Of a stretch of DNA of 64,000 nucleotides, positions 8,191-16,188 are shown in pieces. Source of the DNA: Candidatus Avedoeria danica (GTDB lineage: Bacteria > Chloroflexota > Anaerolineae > Epilineales > Epilineaceae); NCBI GenBank assembly GCA_016703025.1, contig JADJCV010000004.1, positions 806,001 through 870,000 of the forward strand. The letters run 5' to 3'. Position numbers and translations under genes: made by a program. A model generated the notes under the pieces. It saw nothing but the letters and a program-made list of their open reading frames with translations, was not told where the DNA came from and did no database searches. The stretch's first letter is position 1; each line of letters opens with the position of its first letter.

Positions 8191-10095
8191 TCAGATCCGA
8201 TCGAGCGCCGGAATGCCGAGCGTGTCGAGCACGTCGCCGAACAGGAGGTCGAACGCGTGCACGAGGCCGGCTCGCCAAGCCTGCACGCAGGCGTCGGTCT
8301 CTTGGACGATCGGTCCCGTGTTGTCATAAAAGGCGCTGAACGCCGCAGCGAGATCGAACGCGAACTTGGCGACGGGCTGCGCCGTCAGCGCGTCGCCGGC
8401 AGTGGCCAGCGCACGGGGCCAGCGCAACATGTGCAGCACGAGGGCGCGGTCGGCCTCGCCGAGCACGGGCGGCGGCGGGGCGGGCACCGCGTTCACGCCC
8501 GCCTCGGCCAGGCGGCGCAGGATCCCGCGGGCACGAACGAGCGCGTATTGCAGATAGACGCCGGTCTCGCCGGTCGTGCGAAGCGCGTCGTCGAAGTCGA
8601 AGGCGATGTCCTGGGTGTTGCCGCATTTCAGCATGTAGTACCGCGCCGCGCCGACGGCCACGGCCGAGGCAACCTCGGGATCGGCCGTCCGCTCGGCCAA
8701 TCGCGCCGCCAGGCGGTCGAGCAGGTCGTCGGCGAACACCTGGATGCCGCCGCGGCCGCTCATCGCCACCACCAACTGTCCCTCGTCGACCGCAACGCCG
8801 AGCTCGCGTGCCGCCGCGGCGCTCAGGTTGACGACGCCGTACGCCAAGTGGTGCGATCGATCCGCCTGCGCCGCGAAGCCGAGCCGGCGCAGGCACTCGT
8901 ACACCACTTGCTGGGGATAGGATTGCCGCACGTCGATCACGTTGACGACGCGGTCGCCGTGCGCGAAAGCGGGTGCGTCGGGGTTGCCGTCGTCGAGGGC
9001 GGTCGTCCAAAGCGGCTGGCCGTCGGCCTGGGCGCCCCACAGTCGGTAGGCGAAGTCCCGGCCGAGCAGACCGAACTTCCAGAGCTGGTAGGCGATGTCC
9101 TTGGCGGTGTACGTGATCGTCCCCTGGCTCGTCACGAGCACCTTGTCCTCGCTCACGGTCTTGCCTTCGAGCTCGACCGTGCCGGCGCCGAACGGAACGA
9201 CCCAGCAGCCGGCGTTCGGCCCTTCCGTCTCGAAGCGCAGCGCGCCGCCGTCGCGGAGCCGCTCGAAGGCGGTCTGCCAGAAGCCGAGGCCGAGGATGTG
9301 GGACTCCCAGGTCAACACATCGTATTCGATCCCGGCGCGCGCCATCGTCGCCAGGTTGGCCACGACGATCCGACCGGCGATGTCGTGCACGAACGCGGCG
9401 AGCGGTCCATGCCCTTCCTCGACGGACGCCTGCACTTCGCGCCGCCGGGCGAGGAGCGCCGGATCGGCCGCATACGCATGCTGGACGGCCACGTAGACGT
9501 CCGAGCAGTAGCGATCGAACGGCTGATCCCCCTGCGGCGGCACCTCGAGGAAGCGCAGCCCGACGACGACGTCCGCCACCTGCACCCCGGTGTCGTCGAT
9601 GTAATTCTGGACCTCGACGGTGTGGCCGAGGCGCCGCAGGACCCGCACGACGGAGTCGCCGAGGCAGGCGTTGCGGAAGTGGCCGACATGCGCGGCCTTG
9701 TTCGGGTTGATGTTCGTGTGCTCGACGACGACCTTTTCGCCCGTTGGCGCACGCTGGGCGATGCGGCCGCCCGCACGGCAGATCCCGTCGACCGACAGGG
9801 CCAGCTGGGCCGGGCTCAGTCGGATGTTCACGAACCCGGGCGCGCTGGCCGACGCACCGGCGATCATGTCACCGTCGCCTGCTGCGCCGCCCAGCGCCGC
9901 GGCGATCAACTCCGCCACCGCCAGCGGCGGTTGGCGGACGGCCTTGGCCAACGTGAAGGCGACGGACGTGGCGAAGTCGCCGAGATCGGGGCGATTGGAC
10001 ACCTCAAGGTGAACCGTGCCGTCCACCTGCATGCCAAGCGCGTTCGCGGCGGCGTCGCGAACGCGTTCGGACAGAACTTCTTCGATGCTCTTCAA
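8191..10095 (-). CDS. argS: Arginyl-tRNA synthetase
   Basis: A class I aminoacyl-tRNA synthetase of about 634 residues that charges tRNA-Arg. It has the ArgRS-specific N-terminal domain, then the HIGH-type signature in EHTNINPNKAAHVGHFRN. The KMSK region is replaced by the usual ArgRS variant near SGRGGIQVFADDLLD. The C-terminal DALR anticodon-binding domain is present (GETGVYLQYALVRARGILRR through AFSAFYDNTGPIV). No ATG lies at a sensible place. A TTG at 10095 in front of KSIEEVLSERVRDA fits the family N-terminus and has a G-rich stretch upstream; a TTG at 10149 would add 18 residues. It is divergent from ftsY. Confidence 0.95.
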   Translation of the reverse strand: MKSIEEVLSERVRDAAANALGMQVDGTVHLEVSNRPDLGDFATSVAFTLAKAVRQPPLAVAELIAAALGGAAGDGDMIAGASASAPGFVNIRLSPAQLALSVDGICRAGGRIAQRAPTGEKVVVEHTNINPNKAAHVGHFRNACLGDSVVRVLRRLGHTVEVQNYIDDTGVQVADVVVGLRFLEVPPQGDQPFDRYCSDVYVAVQHAYAADPALLARRREVQASVEEGHGPLAAFVHDIAGRIVVANLATMARAGIEYDVLTWESHILGLGFWQTAFERLRDGGALRFETEGPNAGCWVVPFGAGTVELEGKTVSEDKVLVTSQGTITYTAKDIAYQLWKFGLLGRDFAYRLWGAQADGQPLWTTALDDGNPDAPAFAHGDRVVNVIDVRQSYPQQVVYECLRRLGFAAQADRSHHLAYGVVNLSAAAARELGVAVDEGQLVVAMSGRGGIQVFADDLLDRLAARLAERTADPEVASAVAVGAARYYMLKCGNTQDIAFDFDDALRTTGETGVYLQYALVRARGILRRLAEAGVNAVPAPPPPVLGEADRALVLHMLRWPRALATAGDALTAQPVAKFAFDLAAAFSAFYDNTGPIVQETDACVQAWRAGLVHAFDLLFGDVLDTLGIPALDRI

Positions 10096-10198
10096 GTGCC
10101 CTCGCCCCCCAAGAACGGCGGTCGGATCGGCCGCCGGATCGTCACCCAAATCGGCGCGCGATTATACCATCCCGGACCCACGCCCTCTGCGGGGCGCG

Positions 10199-10207
10199 TG
10201 CTATCCT
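10199..10207 (+). promoter_or_regulatory. Candidate extended -10 promoter for ftsY
   Basis: TGcTATCCT lies 39 bp upstream of the ftsY GTG, in the argS-ftsY divergent region. It has a TG one base before the -10 hexamer and no convincing -35. Pattern match only. Confidence 0.35.
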
Positions 10208-10246
10208 TGCCGGCCGCCGTCGCGATGAAGCCAGGAGGCTCGACGC

Positions 10247-11269
10247 GTGTTCGAACGCTTGTTTGGCCGGTCCGGCCGCGCCGAGGCACCGCCCTCCGCC
10301 GATCCGTCCCCGGAATCGACGTCGCACGACGCCGCACTCGCCCCGACCCGCCGGGGCTGGCTGAGCCGGCTTGGCGCGGTCTTCGGCCCGATCGACATCA
10401 CGCCCGAGACGTGGGACGAGCTCGAAGTCCAGCTGATCGCCGCCGATGTCGGTGCCGCCACCGCCGCGGCGCTCGTTGACGCGCTGCGCGCCCGCGCCAG
10501 CGAGGCCGGTGTCCGTCGCGCCGACGAACTGCCGGCCCTGCTGCGGGCGGTGATGGTTCGTGCACTGCAAGGCAGCGGCGACCGTGGCCCCGGCAGCCGA
10601 CCGGCCGGCGCGTCCGACGGGTCAGCCGCGCCGCCGCGCCCGTGGGTGATCCTCCTCGTCGGCGTGAACGGCAGCGGCAAGACGACCTCGGCGGCCAAGC
10701 TGGCGCGGCGGCATGCCGCTGCCGGCCGCGCGGTGCTGCTCGTAGCCGCCGACACGTTTCGCGCGGCCGCGATCGACCAGTTGGAAGCGTGGGCGACGCG
10801 GGCCGGCGTCGGGATCGTCAAGGGGACGCCCGGCGGCGATCCGAGCGCCGTCGTGTTCGACGCGTTGCGGTCGCAGGCCGGTGCGCGGGCGGATGTCGTG
10901 ATCGTCGACACGGCCGGCCGGCTGCACACGCAGCACAACCTCATGGCCGAGCTCGCCAAGGTGAACGGCGTCATCGGACGCGAGGTGCCGGGCGCACCGC
11001 ACGAGACGCTGCTCGTCCTCGACGCCACGACGGGCCAGAACGGATTGGCCCAGGCCCGCCAGTTCATGGCGGCGACGCACGTCACCGGGCTCGTGCTCGC
11101 CAAGCTCGACGGCAGCGCCAAGGGCGGCATCGCCTTTCCGATCTGCCGCGAGCTCGGGATCAGCATTGCCTACATCGGCACGGGCGAAGGGATGGACGAT
11201 CTGGCGGCCTTCGACGCGGCCGCCTACGTCGACGGGCTGCTCGCCTCCGACGGGAACAGCGCGCGGTAG
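10247..11269 (+). CDS. ftsY: Signal recognition particle receptor FtsY
   Basis: A 340-residue SRP-type GTPase that docks SRP-ribosome complexes at the membrane for co-translational insertion. The short N-terminal region is charged and not transmembrane, as in non-enterobacterial FtsY. The NG domain follows: helical N domain, P-loop GVNGSGKTT at about 138-146, DTFRAAAIDQLE, DTAGRLHTQHNLMAEL, DATTGQNGL, the AKLDGSAKGG motif and the closing GTGEGMDDLAAFD. The GTG start has a strong AGGAGG ten bases upstream. The last 46 bp overlap the 3' end of the convergent methyltransferase gene. Confidence 0.97.
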   Translation: MFERLFGRSGRAEAPPSADPSPESTSHDAALAPTRRGWLSRLGAVFGPIDITPETWDELEVQLIAADVGAATAAALVDALRARASEAGVRRADELPALLRAVMVRALQGSGDRGPGSRPAGASDGSAAPPRPWVILLVGVNGSGKTTSAAKLARRHAAAGRAVLLVAADTFRAAAIDQLEAWATRAGVGIVKGTPGGDPSAVVFDALRSQAGARADVVIVDTAGRLHTQHNLMAELAKVNGVIGREVPGAPHETLLVLDATTGQNGLAQARQFMAATHVTGLVLAKLDGSAKGGIAFPICRELGISIAYIGTGEGMDDLAAFDAAAYVDGLLASDGNSAR

Positions 11270-11895
11270 GCGACGATCGCCGCGGCGACGTGCACGTTCA
11301 GCGACGCGCCCCGACCGAGCATCGGAACGTACAACGCTGCGTGGCAGGCGTTGAGAGCCCGGCGCGTGACGCCGTGGTCTTCGTTGCCGAGGACGAGGGC
11401 CACCTTCGGTGGGTACGCGACGGCGTGATAGGGCACGCTGTCGGCCGCGAGTTCGATCGCCGCCACCCACCACCCGTCGCTCGCCAATCTCCGCAGCTGC
11501 GCAACGACATCATCCGTTCGCGTCCAGCCAAGGTGGACGTGGTGGCCGCGGGCCACCTTGGCCGCGGACGGCGTCGTCGGATCGGGCGTCGTGCCGGCCA
11601 GGACGACGCGGGCGCCGCAGCCGTCGGCGATCCGGAACAGGCTGCCGACGTTCACGGGGTAGTTGATGTTTTCGAGCACGAGGATGACCTCACGGCCGCC
11701 ATCGCGGGCCGCCCGGCGAACGCCGCGGTTGAACCGCTTGAGCGCCGTGCCGCGCAGGGCATCGCGCCGTGCGGCCGACGTTGCATCCGTCGGATCAACC
11801 GCCGCCGCTTCCGTCGCATCGTCGTGCGGTGCGCCGGCCGGGTTCGATGCTACACTCGGCACTGCGCCGCCCGGCGCTTCGTCGTAAGGAGCCAT
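11224..11895 (-). CDS. TrmH/SpoU-family RNA 2'-O-ribose methyltransferase
   Basis: About 223 residues with the SPOUT knot landmarks of SpoU enzymes: VILVLENINYPVNVGSLFRI, then a central segment with VARGHHVHLGW, VALVLGNEDHGV and finally YVPMLGRGASLNVHVAAAI. It should 2'-O-methylate a ribose in tRNA or rRNA using SAM; the target base is unknown. There is no short substrate-binding N-domain, only a low-complexity Ala/Asp leader. The start is unclear: ATG at 11895 (or 11901/11913) would overlap the 5' end of prfB on the other strand, while GTG at 11862 would avoid this. The 3' end overlaps ftsY by 46 bp. Confidence 0.85.
   Translation of the reverse strand: MAPYDEAPGGAVPSVASNPAGAPHDDATEAAAVDPTDATSAARRDALRGTALKRFNRGVRRAARDGGREVILVLENINYPVNVGSLFRIADGCGARVVLAGTTPDPTTPSAAKVARGHHVHLGWTRTDDVVAQLRRLASDGWWVAAIELAADSVPYHAVAYPPKVALVLGNEDHGVTRRALNACHAALYVPMLGRGASLNVHVAAAIVAYRALFPSEASSPST
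11848..11856 (+). promoter_or_regulatory. Candidate extended -10 promoter for prfB
   Basis: TGcTACACT lies 44 bp upstream of the prfB ATG at 11900 and has the same TGcTA form as the ftsY and lipoprotein candidates. It falls inside the divergent methyltransferase frame if that gene starts at 11895, and just upstream of it if it starts at 11862 it is still inside. No -35 was recognised. Confidence 0.35.
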
Positions 11896-11899
11896 GACC

Positions 11900-13043
11900 A
11901 TGGATGATATCATCGCCCGCTTGTCCGAACTCGAGGACCGGCTGCGTCGCGTCCTCAACCGTCTTTGACCTAGCCGCACGCACGACTGAGGCGGACGCGC
12001 TCGAACTGGCGACGCTTCTTCCCGACTTCTGGTCCGATCCCGAGACCGCCCGCCGCACGATGCGGCGGCTGACCGAGCTGCGGTCCGATGTCGATCGCTG
12101 GACATCGGTCGAAGTCCGGATCAAGGACGCGCGCGAGTTGGCCGAGCTCGCCGCCCTCGAGTCGGACGCCGGCCAAGCGACGATGGCCGCGGCGCTCGAG
12201 GAAGAGGTTGCGGCGATCGCCACGACGCTGGCCGACATGGATCGCTCGCTGCTGTTCGCCGGCGAGTTCGACGACCACGATGCGATCCTCAGCATACATG
12301 CCGGCGCCGGCGGCACGGACAGTCAGGACTGGGCGGACATGCTGCTGCGGATGTACGAGCGCTGGTCGGATCGCCACCGCTTCCAGTGCGAGATCCTCGA
12401 CCGGTCGCCCGGTGAGGAGGCCGGCATCAAGAGCGCGACGATCTCGATCCAGGGACGGAGCGCTTACGGCTTGCTCAAGAGCGAGCGGGGCACGCACCGC
12501 CTGGTGCGGATCTCGCCGTTCGACTCGGCAGCGCGTCGCCAGACCGGGTTTGCGCTCGTCGAGGTCTCGCCGCTCATCGCCGACGATGTGGCGGTCGATC
12601 TGCGCGAGGAAGACGTGCGCGTGGACATCTACCGCGCGAGCGGCGCCGGCGGACAGCACGTGAACAAGACGTCGAGCGCGGTGCGGATGACCCACTTGCC
12701 CACCGGCATCGTCGTCACGTGCCAGAACGAGCGGTCGCAGGCGCAAAACCGCGAAACGGCGACGAAGATCCTGCGGGCGAGGCTGCTCGAGGTCGAGATC
12801 GAGAAGCGCGAGGCGGAGCAGGCACGATTGAAGGGCCAGCACGTGTCCGCCGAGTGGGGGAACCAGATCCGGTCGTATGTCCTGCACCCGTATCAGATGG
12901 TGAAGGACCATCGCACCGATGTCGAGACCGGCCGAACGCAGGCCGTGCTCGACGGGGACATCGATCTGTTCATCGACGCTTGGCTGCGGCACCAGCTGGG
13001 CGAACCGATCGAGCCACCCACGGGCGGCGGGACCGCGGCCTGA
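11900..13043 (+). CDS. prfB: Peptide chain release factor 2, expressed by programmed +1 frameshift
   Basis: RF2 reads UAA and UGA stop codons and triggers peptide release. The gene is in two frames. From ATG 11900 (AAGGAG eight bases upstream) 22 codons lead to an in-frame TGA at 11966-11968. After skipping one base, translation continues from GAC 11967 to 13043, giving about 380 residues. The two parts join as LNRL-DLAARTTEADALELATLLPDFW, which matches the RF2 N-terminus. Diagnostic motifs are the stop-reading SPF (about residue 204), the catalytic GGQ in GAGGQHVNKTSSAVR (about 249-251), and the C-terminal GNQIRSYVLHPYQMVKDHRT. The stop TGA overlaps the ATG of the next gene. Confidence 0.97.
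11960..11969 (+). promoter_or_regulatory. RF2 +1 recoding site (CTT TGA C)
   Basis: The slippery CTT at 11963-11965 is followed by TGA and C, the context conserved in prfB autoregulation. When RF2 is scarce the ribosome pauses at UGA and slips +1 onto UUU. The bases upstream (CTCAACCGT) lack the Shine-Dalgarno-like AGGGGG stimulator found three bases before CTT in E. coli. Confidence 0.93.
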
Positions 13044-13741
13044 TGCTGACGCCATCCGCCCGGCGGTTGGCACTGCCGGTCCTTCGGACGCTGGCGCGGG
13101 CCCTTGCCCGCCTCGGGGTCGGCCCGAACGCGCTGACCGTTCTCGGCGCAGTGCTCCACGCGCCGGTCGTTTGGTGCCTCGCCGCCTTCGACACCACCTG
13201 GCCGGCCGGCGTCGCCCTCGCGTTGGCCGGCGCATTCGACGCGCTCGACGGCGCCGTCGCGCGCGAAACCGACAGCGTTTCGCCTTTCGGCGCCTTCCTG
13301 GACAGCGTCGTCGACCGCGTCTCCGAGTCGCTCGTGTGCTTCGGCCTCGTGCTGCACGCCCAGCGAACCGGTGACGCGGGCCTCGTACGCTGGGCGCTCG
13401 CCTTTTTCGCCGGTTCGATCCTCGTGAGCTACACCCGGGCACGCGCGGCCGGCATCGGGGTCCGCACCCAGGCCGGCTGGTTTGGAAGGCTGGAGCGAAC
13501 GCTTGCGGTCGGTGTTGGGCTGCTCACGGGCTTCCTGACGCCCGTCGTCGTCATCGCCACCGTCGGCGCCTGGGCGACCGCATTGCGACGCGTCGTCGAC
13601 GTCTGGCACCAAGCCCGGGACGCCGACGGTGCCGTTGAACGCGCTGCAAACGGCAACTCGTTCATCGAGGATCGCGAGCGCGACCCGGCCGAGGGCAAGT
13701 CGGACATCGCCCGCGAGCGGGCCGCCGAGGTTCAGGCGTGA
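13043..13741 (+). CDS. CDP-alcohol phosphatidyltransferase (phospholipid synthesis)
   Basis: A 232-residue membrane enzyme that transfers a phosphatidyl group from CDP-diacylglycerol, or a related CDP-activated group, to an alcohol. The family signature D-x2-DG-x2-AR-x8-G-x3-D-x3-D is fully present at about residues 66-91 (DALDGAVARE then GAFLDSVVDR). Several hydrophobic segments surround it. The acceptor alcohol (glycerol-phosphate, inositol-phosphate or other) cannot be decided. ATG 13043 overlaps the prfB stop by one base (TGATG). The 3' end continues as a charged, hydrophilic 45-residue tail and in turn overlaps the next ATG by one base, so RF2 level could affect its translation by coupling. 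Confidence 0.9.
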   Translation: MLTPSARRLALPVLRTLARALARLGVGPNALTVLGAVLHAPVVWCLAAFDTTWPAGVALALAGAFDALDGAVARETDSVSPFGAFLDSVVDRVSESLVCFGLVLHAQRTGDAGLVRWALAFFAGSILVSYTRARAAGIGVRTQAGWFGRLERTLAVGVGLLTGFLTPVVVIATVGAWATALRRVVDVWHQARDADGAVERAANGNSFIEDRERDPAEGKSDIARERAAEVQA

Positions 13742-15042
13742 TGCGCCGCGTTGCGGCCATCGGACTCGGGCTGGCCGTCGCGCTTGGCGTCGTCGTGGGG
13801 ACCGGCGCGACGACGCGTCTGTGGCGCGCGGCCTACCCGCACCTGCCGCCCCGGCTGCAGGCGGTGCCGTACCGCCTGCGCGCCCTCGTGCGTTCGGAGG
13901 CAACGCCGGTGGCGCTGCCAACGCCGGACACGCTCGGGGCGGCGATCGTACCGCCTGCGACCGCCGCGGACGGGCGATCGACCGCCGCTCCGACGGCGCA
14001 GGCGACCGCGCGGCCGTCGGCGACGGTCGCCGGGCCGCCGTCGAAGCCGCCGACCCTGGGGCCCACCGCGCCGACGAGCGCGTCGCCGACCCCGTCGCCG
14101 CCGCCTCGACCACAGTCGGCGGAGCTCGGGTCGGTGCGGCATGCCTATCAAACGTGGAACAACTGCGGGCCGGCGACGGTCAGCATGGCGCTGAGCGCGA
14201 TCGGCTTGGACGAAGGTCAGGCGCGGGCAGCCGTGCGGCTGAAGCCGAACCCGGACGACAAGAACGTCAGCCCGGACGAGCTGGCACGCTATGCGCAGGA
14301 GCGAGGCGCCGTCACGGCGCTGCGGGTGGGCGGGCGGATCGAGGTGCTCGAAGCGCTCGTCGCCGCCGGCATACCGACGATCGTCGAGACGTGGTTCGAG
14401 CCGGACCCGGGCGACGAGATGGGCCACTACCGGCTCCTCATGGGATACGATGCCGCGGCGCGCACGCTCCGGATGGCCGACAGCTACGAGGGACCGAACA
14501 TCGTTGAGTCGTATGACGCTTTCGATCGCGACTGGCGCGTGTTCAACCGCACGTATCTGGCGCTCTTGCCGGCGTCGCGCGCGGCGGAGGTCGTCCTGGC
14601 CGGACCCGAGGGCGCCGCGATGTGGTTCGATGCGGCGGCGACGGCTGCCGAGGAGATCGAGCGGGCGCCGGATGCTTTCGGCTGGTTCAACCTGGGCAGC
14701 AGCCTGCAGGCGACCGGGGATGCGGGCGGTGCGGCCAACGCGTTCGACCGGGCACGGGCGATCGGCCTGCCGTGGCGGATGCTGTGGTACCAATTCGGAC
14801 CGTTCGAAGCGTACGGCGCCGCCGGGCGCTGGTCCGATGTCGAGGCGCTGGCAACGGCGAACCTGGCCAACGCGCCCGACCTCGAGGAGTCCGTGTACTG
14901 GCTTGGGCGGGCGCAAGAAGCGACCGGCGACGTCGACGGGGCGCGGTCGAGCTGGCGCCGTGCGATCGAGCTGAACCCGTTGTACGAAGCGCCGGCTCGG
15001 GCGCTGCGTGCGCTGGACGCCGGTGCGCCGCCGTCGCCCTAG
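13741..15042 (+). CDS. Exported C39-like cysteine peptidase with TPR-like C-terminus
   Basis: A 433-residue protein. Residues 1-20 form a signal anchor (AIGLGLAVALGVVVGTGA). A Pro/Thr/Ala-rich spacer follows to about 125, then a peptidase_C39_2-like papain-fold domain with the catalytic region TWNNCGPATVSM (Cys about 142) and a later GHYRLLMGYD carrying the candidate catalytic His. The last 150 residues contain TPR-type helices (FNLGSSLQATGDAGGAANAF; YWLGRAQEATGDVDGA). It is probably displayed outside the cell and cleaves or binds peptides. ATG 13741 overlaps the previous stop (TGATG). Its TAG stop at 15040-15042 is the first three bases of a 77-bp inverted-repeat element. Confidence 0.87.
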   Translation: MRRVAAIGLGLAVALGVVVGTGATTRLWRAAYPHLPPRLQAVPYRLRALVRSEATPVALPTPDTLGAAIVPPATAADGRSTAAPTAQATARPSATVAGPPSKPPTLGPTAPTSASPTPSPPPRPQSAELGSVRHAYQTWNNCGPATVSMALSAIGLDEGQARAAVRLKPNPDDKNVSPDELARYAQERGAVTALRVGGRIEVLEALVAAGIPTIVETWFEPDPGDEMGHYRLLMGYDAAARTLRMADSYEGPNIVESYDAFDRDWRVFNRTYLALLPASRAAEVVLAGPEGAAMWFDAAATAAEEIERAPDAFGWFNLGSSLQATGDAGGAANAFDRARAIGLPWRMLWYQFGPFEAYGAAGRWSDVEALATANLANAPDLEESVYWLGRAQEATGDVDGARSSWRRAIELNPLYEAPARALRALDAGAPPSP

Positions 15043-15116
15043 TACTCCACCACTGAACATGCTCGTGGCGGCCACCAGAGTAGGGAACCCCTAGAATCCA
15101 CAGTGGTGGAGTACTA
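15040..15116. repeat. 77-bp inverted-repeat element, copy 1
   Basis: The ends TAGTACTCCACCACTG and CAGTGGTGGAGTACTA are perfect 16-bp inverted repeats. With the flanking bases both ends read CTAG. The core contains further self-complementary segments (GTGG/CCAC and TAGGG/CCCTA). Its first three bases are the stop codon of the C39-like gene. The core is nearly identical to that of the copy at 35727. Confidence 0.9.
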
Positions 15117-15191
15117 GTATTCTGTCTCTGCACGGACTGCGGATAACCACCTCTGTCGGATGTCCGAAGCGTGTCCAGTTGACACGTTCTG
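15115..15191. repeat. 77-bp inverted-repeat element, copy 2 (diverged)
   Basis: This copy shares bases 15115-15116 with copy 1. The ends TAGTATTCTGTCTCTG and CAGTTGACACGTTCTG are degenerate inverted repeats. The core is the reverse complement of the copy at 20978, sharing GGATAACCACCTCTGTCGGA. Confidence 0.8.
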
Positions 15192-15266
15192 TTACGCCGC
15201 CACTGCCGTTTCTTCGGGTTCCGCAGTCTGGTGGCAACCCCGAGCCCGTCCAGGGGTGGTGGACCG
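15190..15266. repeat. 77-bp inverted-repeat element, copy 3 (diverged)
   Basis: This copy shares bases 15190-15191 with copy 2, making a three-element stack with a 75-bp period. The ends TGTTACGCCGCCACTG and CAGGGGTGGTGGACCG keep the inner CCACTG/CAGgGG repeat. The core is related in reverse orientation to copies at 44511 and 44586. Confidence 0.65.
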
Positions 15267-15327
15267 GCGGCCCACGCCCGAACGCCGCGCCGGGGGCGTG
15301 CGGCATCTTCCCCGAATCGGCCGGTTC

Positions 15328-15336
15328 TGCTATGCT
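15328..15336 (+). promoter_or_regulatory. Candidate extended -10 promoter for the lipoprotein-lgt genes
   Basis: TGcTATGCT sits 115 bp upstream of the lipoprotein start, after the stacked repeats, and resembles the ftsY and prfB candidates. There is no clear -35. Confidence 0.3.
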
Positions 15337-15451
15337 CGCCCGGCCGCCCTCCCAGACGTCTCGCCGTCGTGCCCCGCACGGCGGCGCCGTGCCTCGAACG
15401 CGCGATCGGCGCGCGCCGGCCAGACCCCCAAGCCAGCCTGCGGAGATGCAC

Positions 15452-16168
15452 ATGCCCGGCCCGCGCGTTCGCCCCACGAGCGCTTTGTTCCTGCTTGCCG
15501 TCCCGTTCCTCGTAGCGGCCTGCCGCGCAGTGGACCCGCCGACCGTGACGCCTGGCGCGCCGGCGAGCGATGGCGCGACGGTCATCGAGATGACGGTGGC
15601 GCCGCCGATCCAGCCGCAGCTCGAGCCCGTTCCTGTGACGATCGGCGCCTCGTCGCTGTTCGAGGACCCGAACGGCCTGTTCAAGATCGAGGTGCCGGAG
15701 GGTTGGACGGAGAGCCGCCAGCCGCTCGATCCGGCCAAGAATCCGTTCGTGAAGGTCGGCACGGTGTTTCTCGCGCCGGAGAACGGCGATGCGCTCATGA
15801 GCGTGACCCAATGGGACAACGGGAAGAAACCGAGCAGCCTCGGTACGACGATCAACCAGGTGCTGCGCGATGTCACCGGATGGATGGACCAACCCGGCTA
15901 CCGCGAGGTCAGCCGCGAGACCGTGATCGAACGCAAGGGTGAGGCGATGCGGATCGAAATCCAGTATGCCCGCTCGTCCGGCGTTGGGATGCACAGCCTT
16001 GCGCTCTTCCAGATCGACGGCACGACGTTCTCGATGGTGAACATCAGCGTCGAGGACGGCAGTTGGCGGGCGAACGAGATCCGGGCGCGCGAGATCCTCC
16101 GAACGTATGTCCCGAACCCCGCTGCGCCGCCGCCCGCCGCCGCGGTCGAGACGCCAACCCAGCCGTAG
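15452..16168 (+). CDS. Lipoprotein of unknown function
   Basis: A 238-residue secreted lipoprotein. The signal peptide (PTSALFLLAVPFLVAAC) ends in a lipobox with the lipidated Cys at about residue 24. A short Pro/Thr/Ala spacer follows. The folded part starts at FEDPNGLFKIEVPEGW, resembling the PsbP/DUF1795-like beta-sandwich proteins that begin with a similar 'F.i..P.gW' strand, and ends with a Pro/Ala-rich tail. The exact role is unknown. ATG 15452 is preferred over ATG 15446 because GGAG lies at proper distance. The gene stands directly upstream of lgt, the enzyme that would lipidate it, 20 bp apart, and both are probably one transcript. Confidence 0.85.
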   Translation: MPGPRVRPTSALFLLAVPFLVAACRAVDPPTVTPGAPASDGATVIEMTVAPPIQPQLEPVPVTIGASSLFEDPNGLFKIEVPEGWTESRQPLDPAKNPFVKVGTVFLAPENGDALMSVTQWDNGKKPSSLGTTINQVLRDVTGWMDQPGYREVSRETVIERKGEAMRIEIQYARSSGVGMHSLALFQIDGTTFSMVNISVEDGSWRANEIRAREILRTYVPNPAAPPPAAAVETPTQP

Positions 16169-16188
16169 AGACCCAGGAGAGCCGTCGC

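Larger units (their letters stand above)
15043..15451. other. Non-coding region between C39-like and lipoprotein genes
   Basis: These 409 bp hold the three stacked 77-bp elements up to 15266 and a promoter-like TGcTATGCT at 15328-15336. Nothing recognisable fills the rest. Open frames crossing it have no support and run through the palindromes. Confidence 0.7.

Noticed and set aside
15040..15266. Integron attC sites or a tRNA cluster
   Set aside because: The palindromes lack the GTTRRRY core and the variable-length loops of attC sites, cannot fold as tRNA cloverleaves, and no integrase is nearby.
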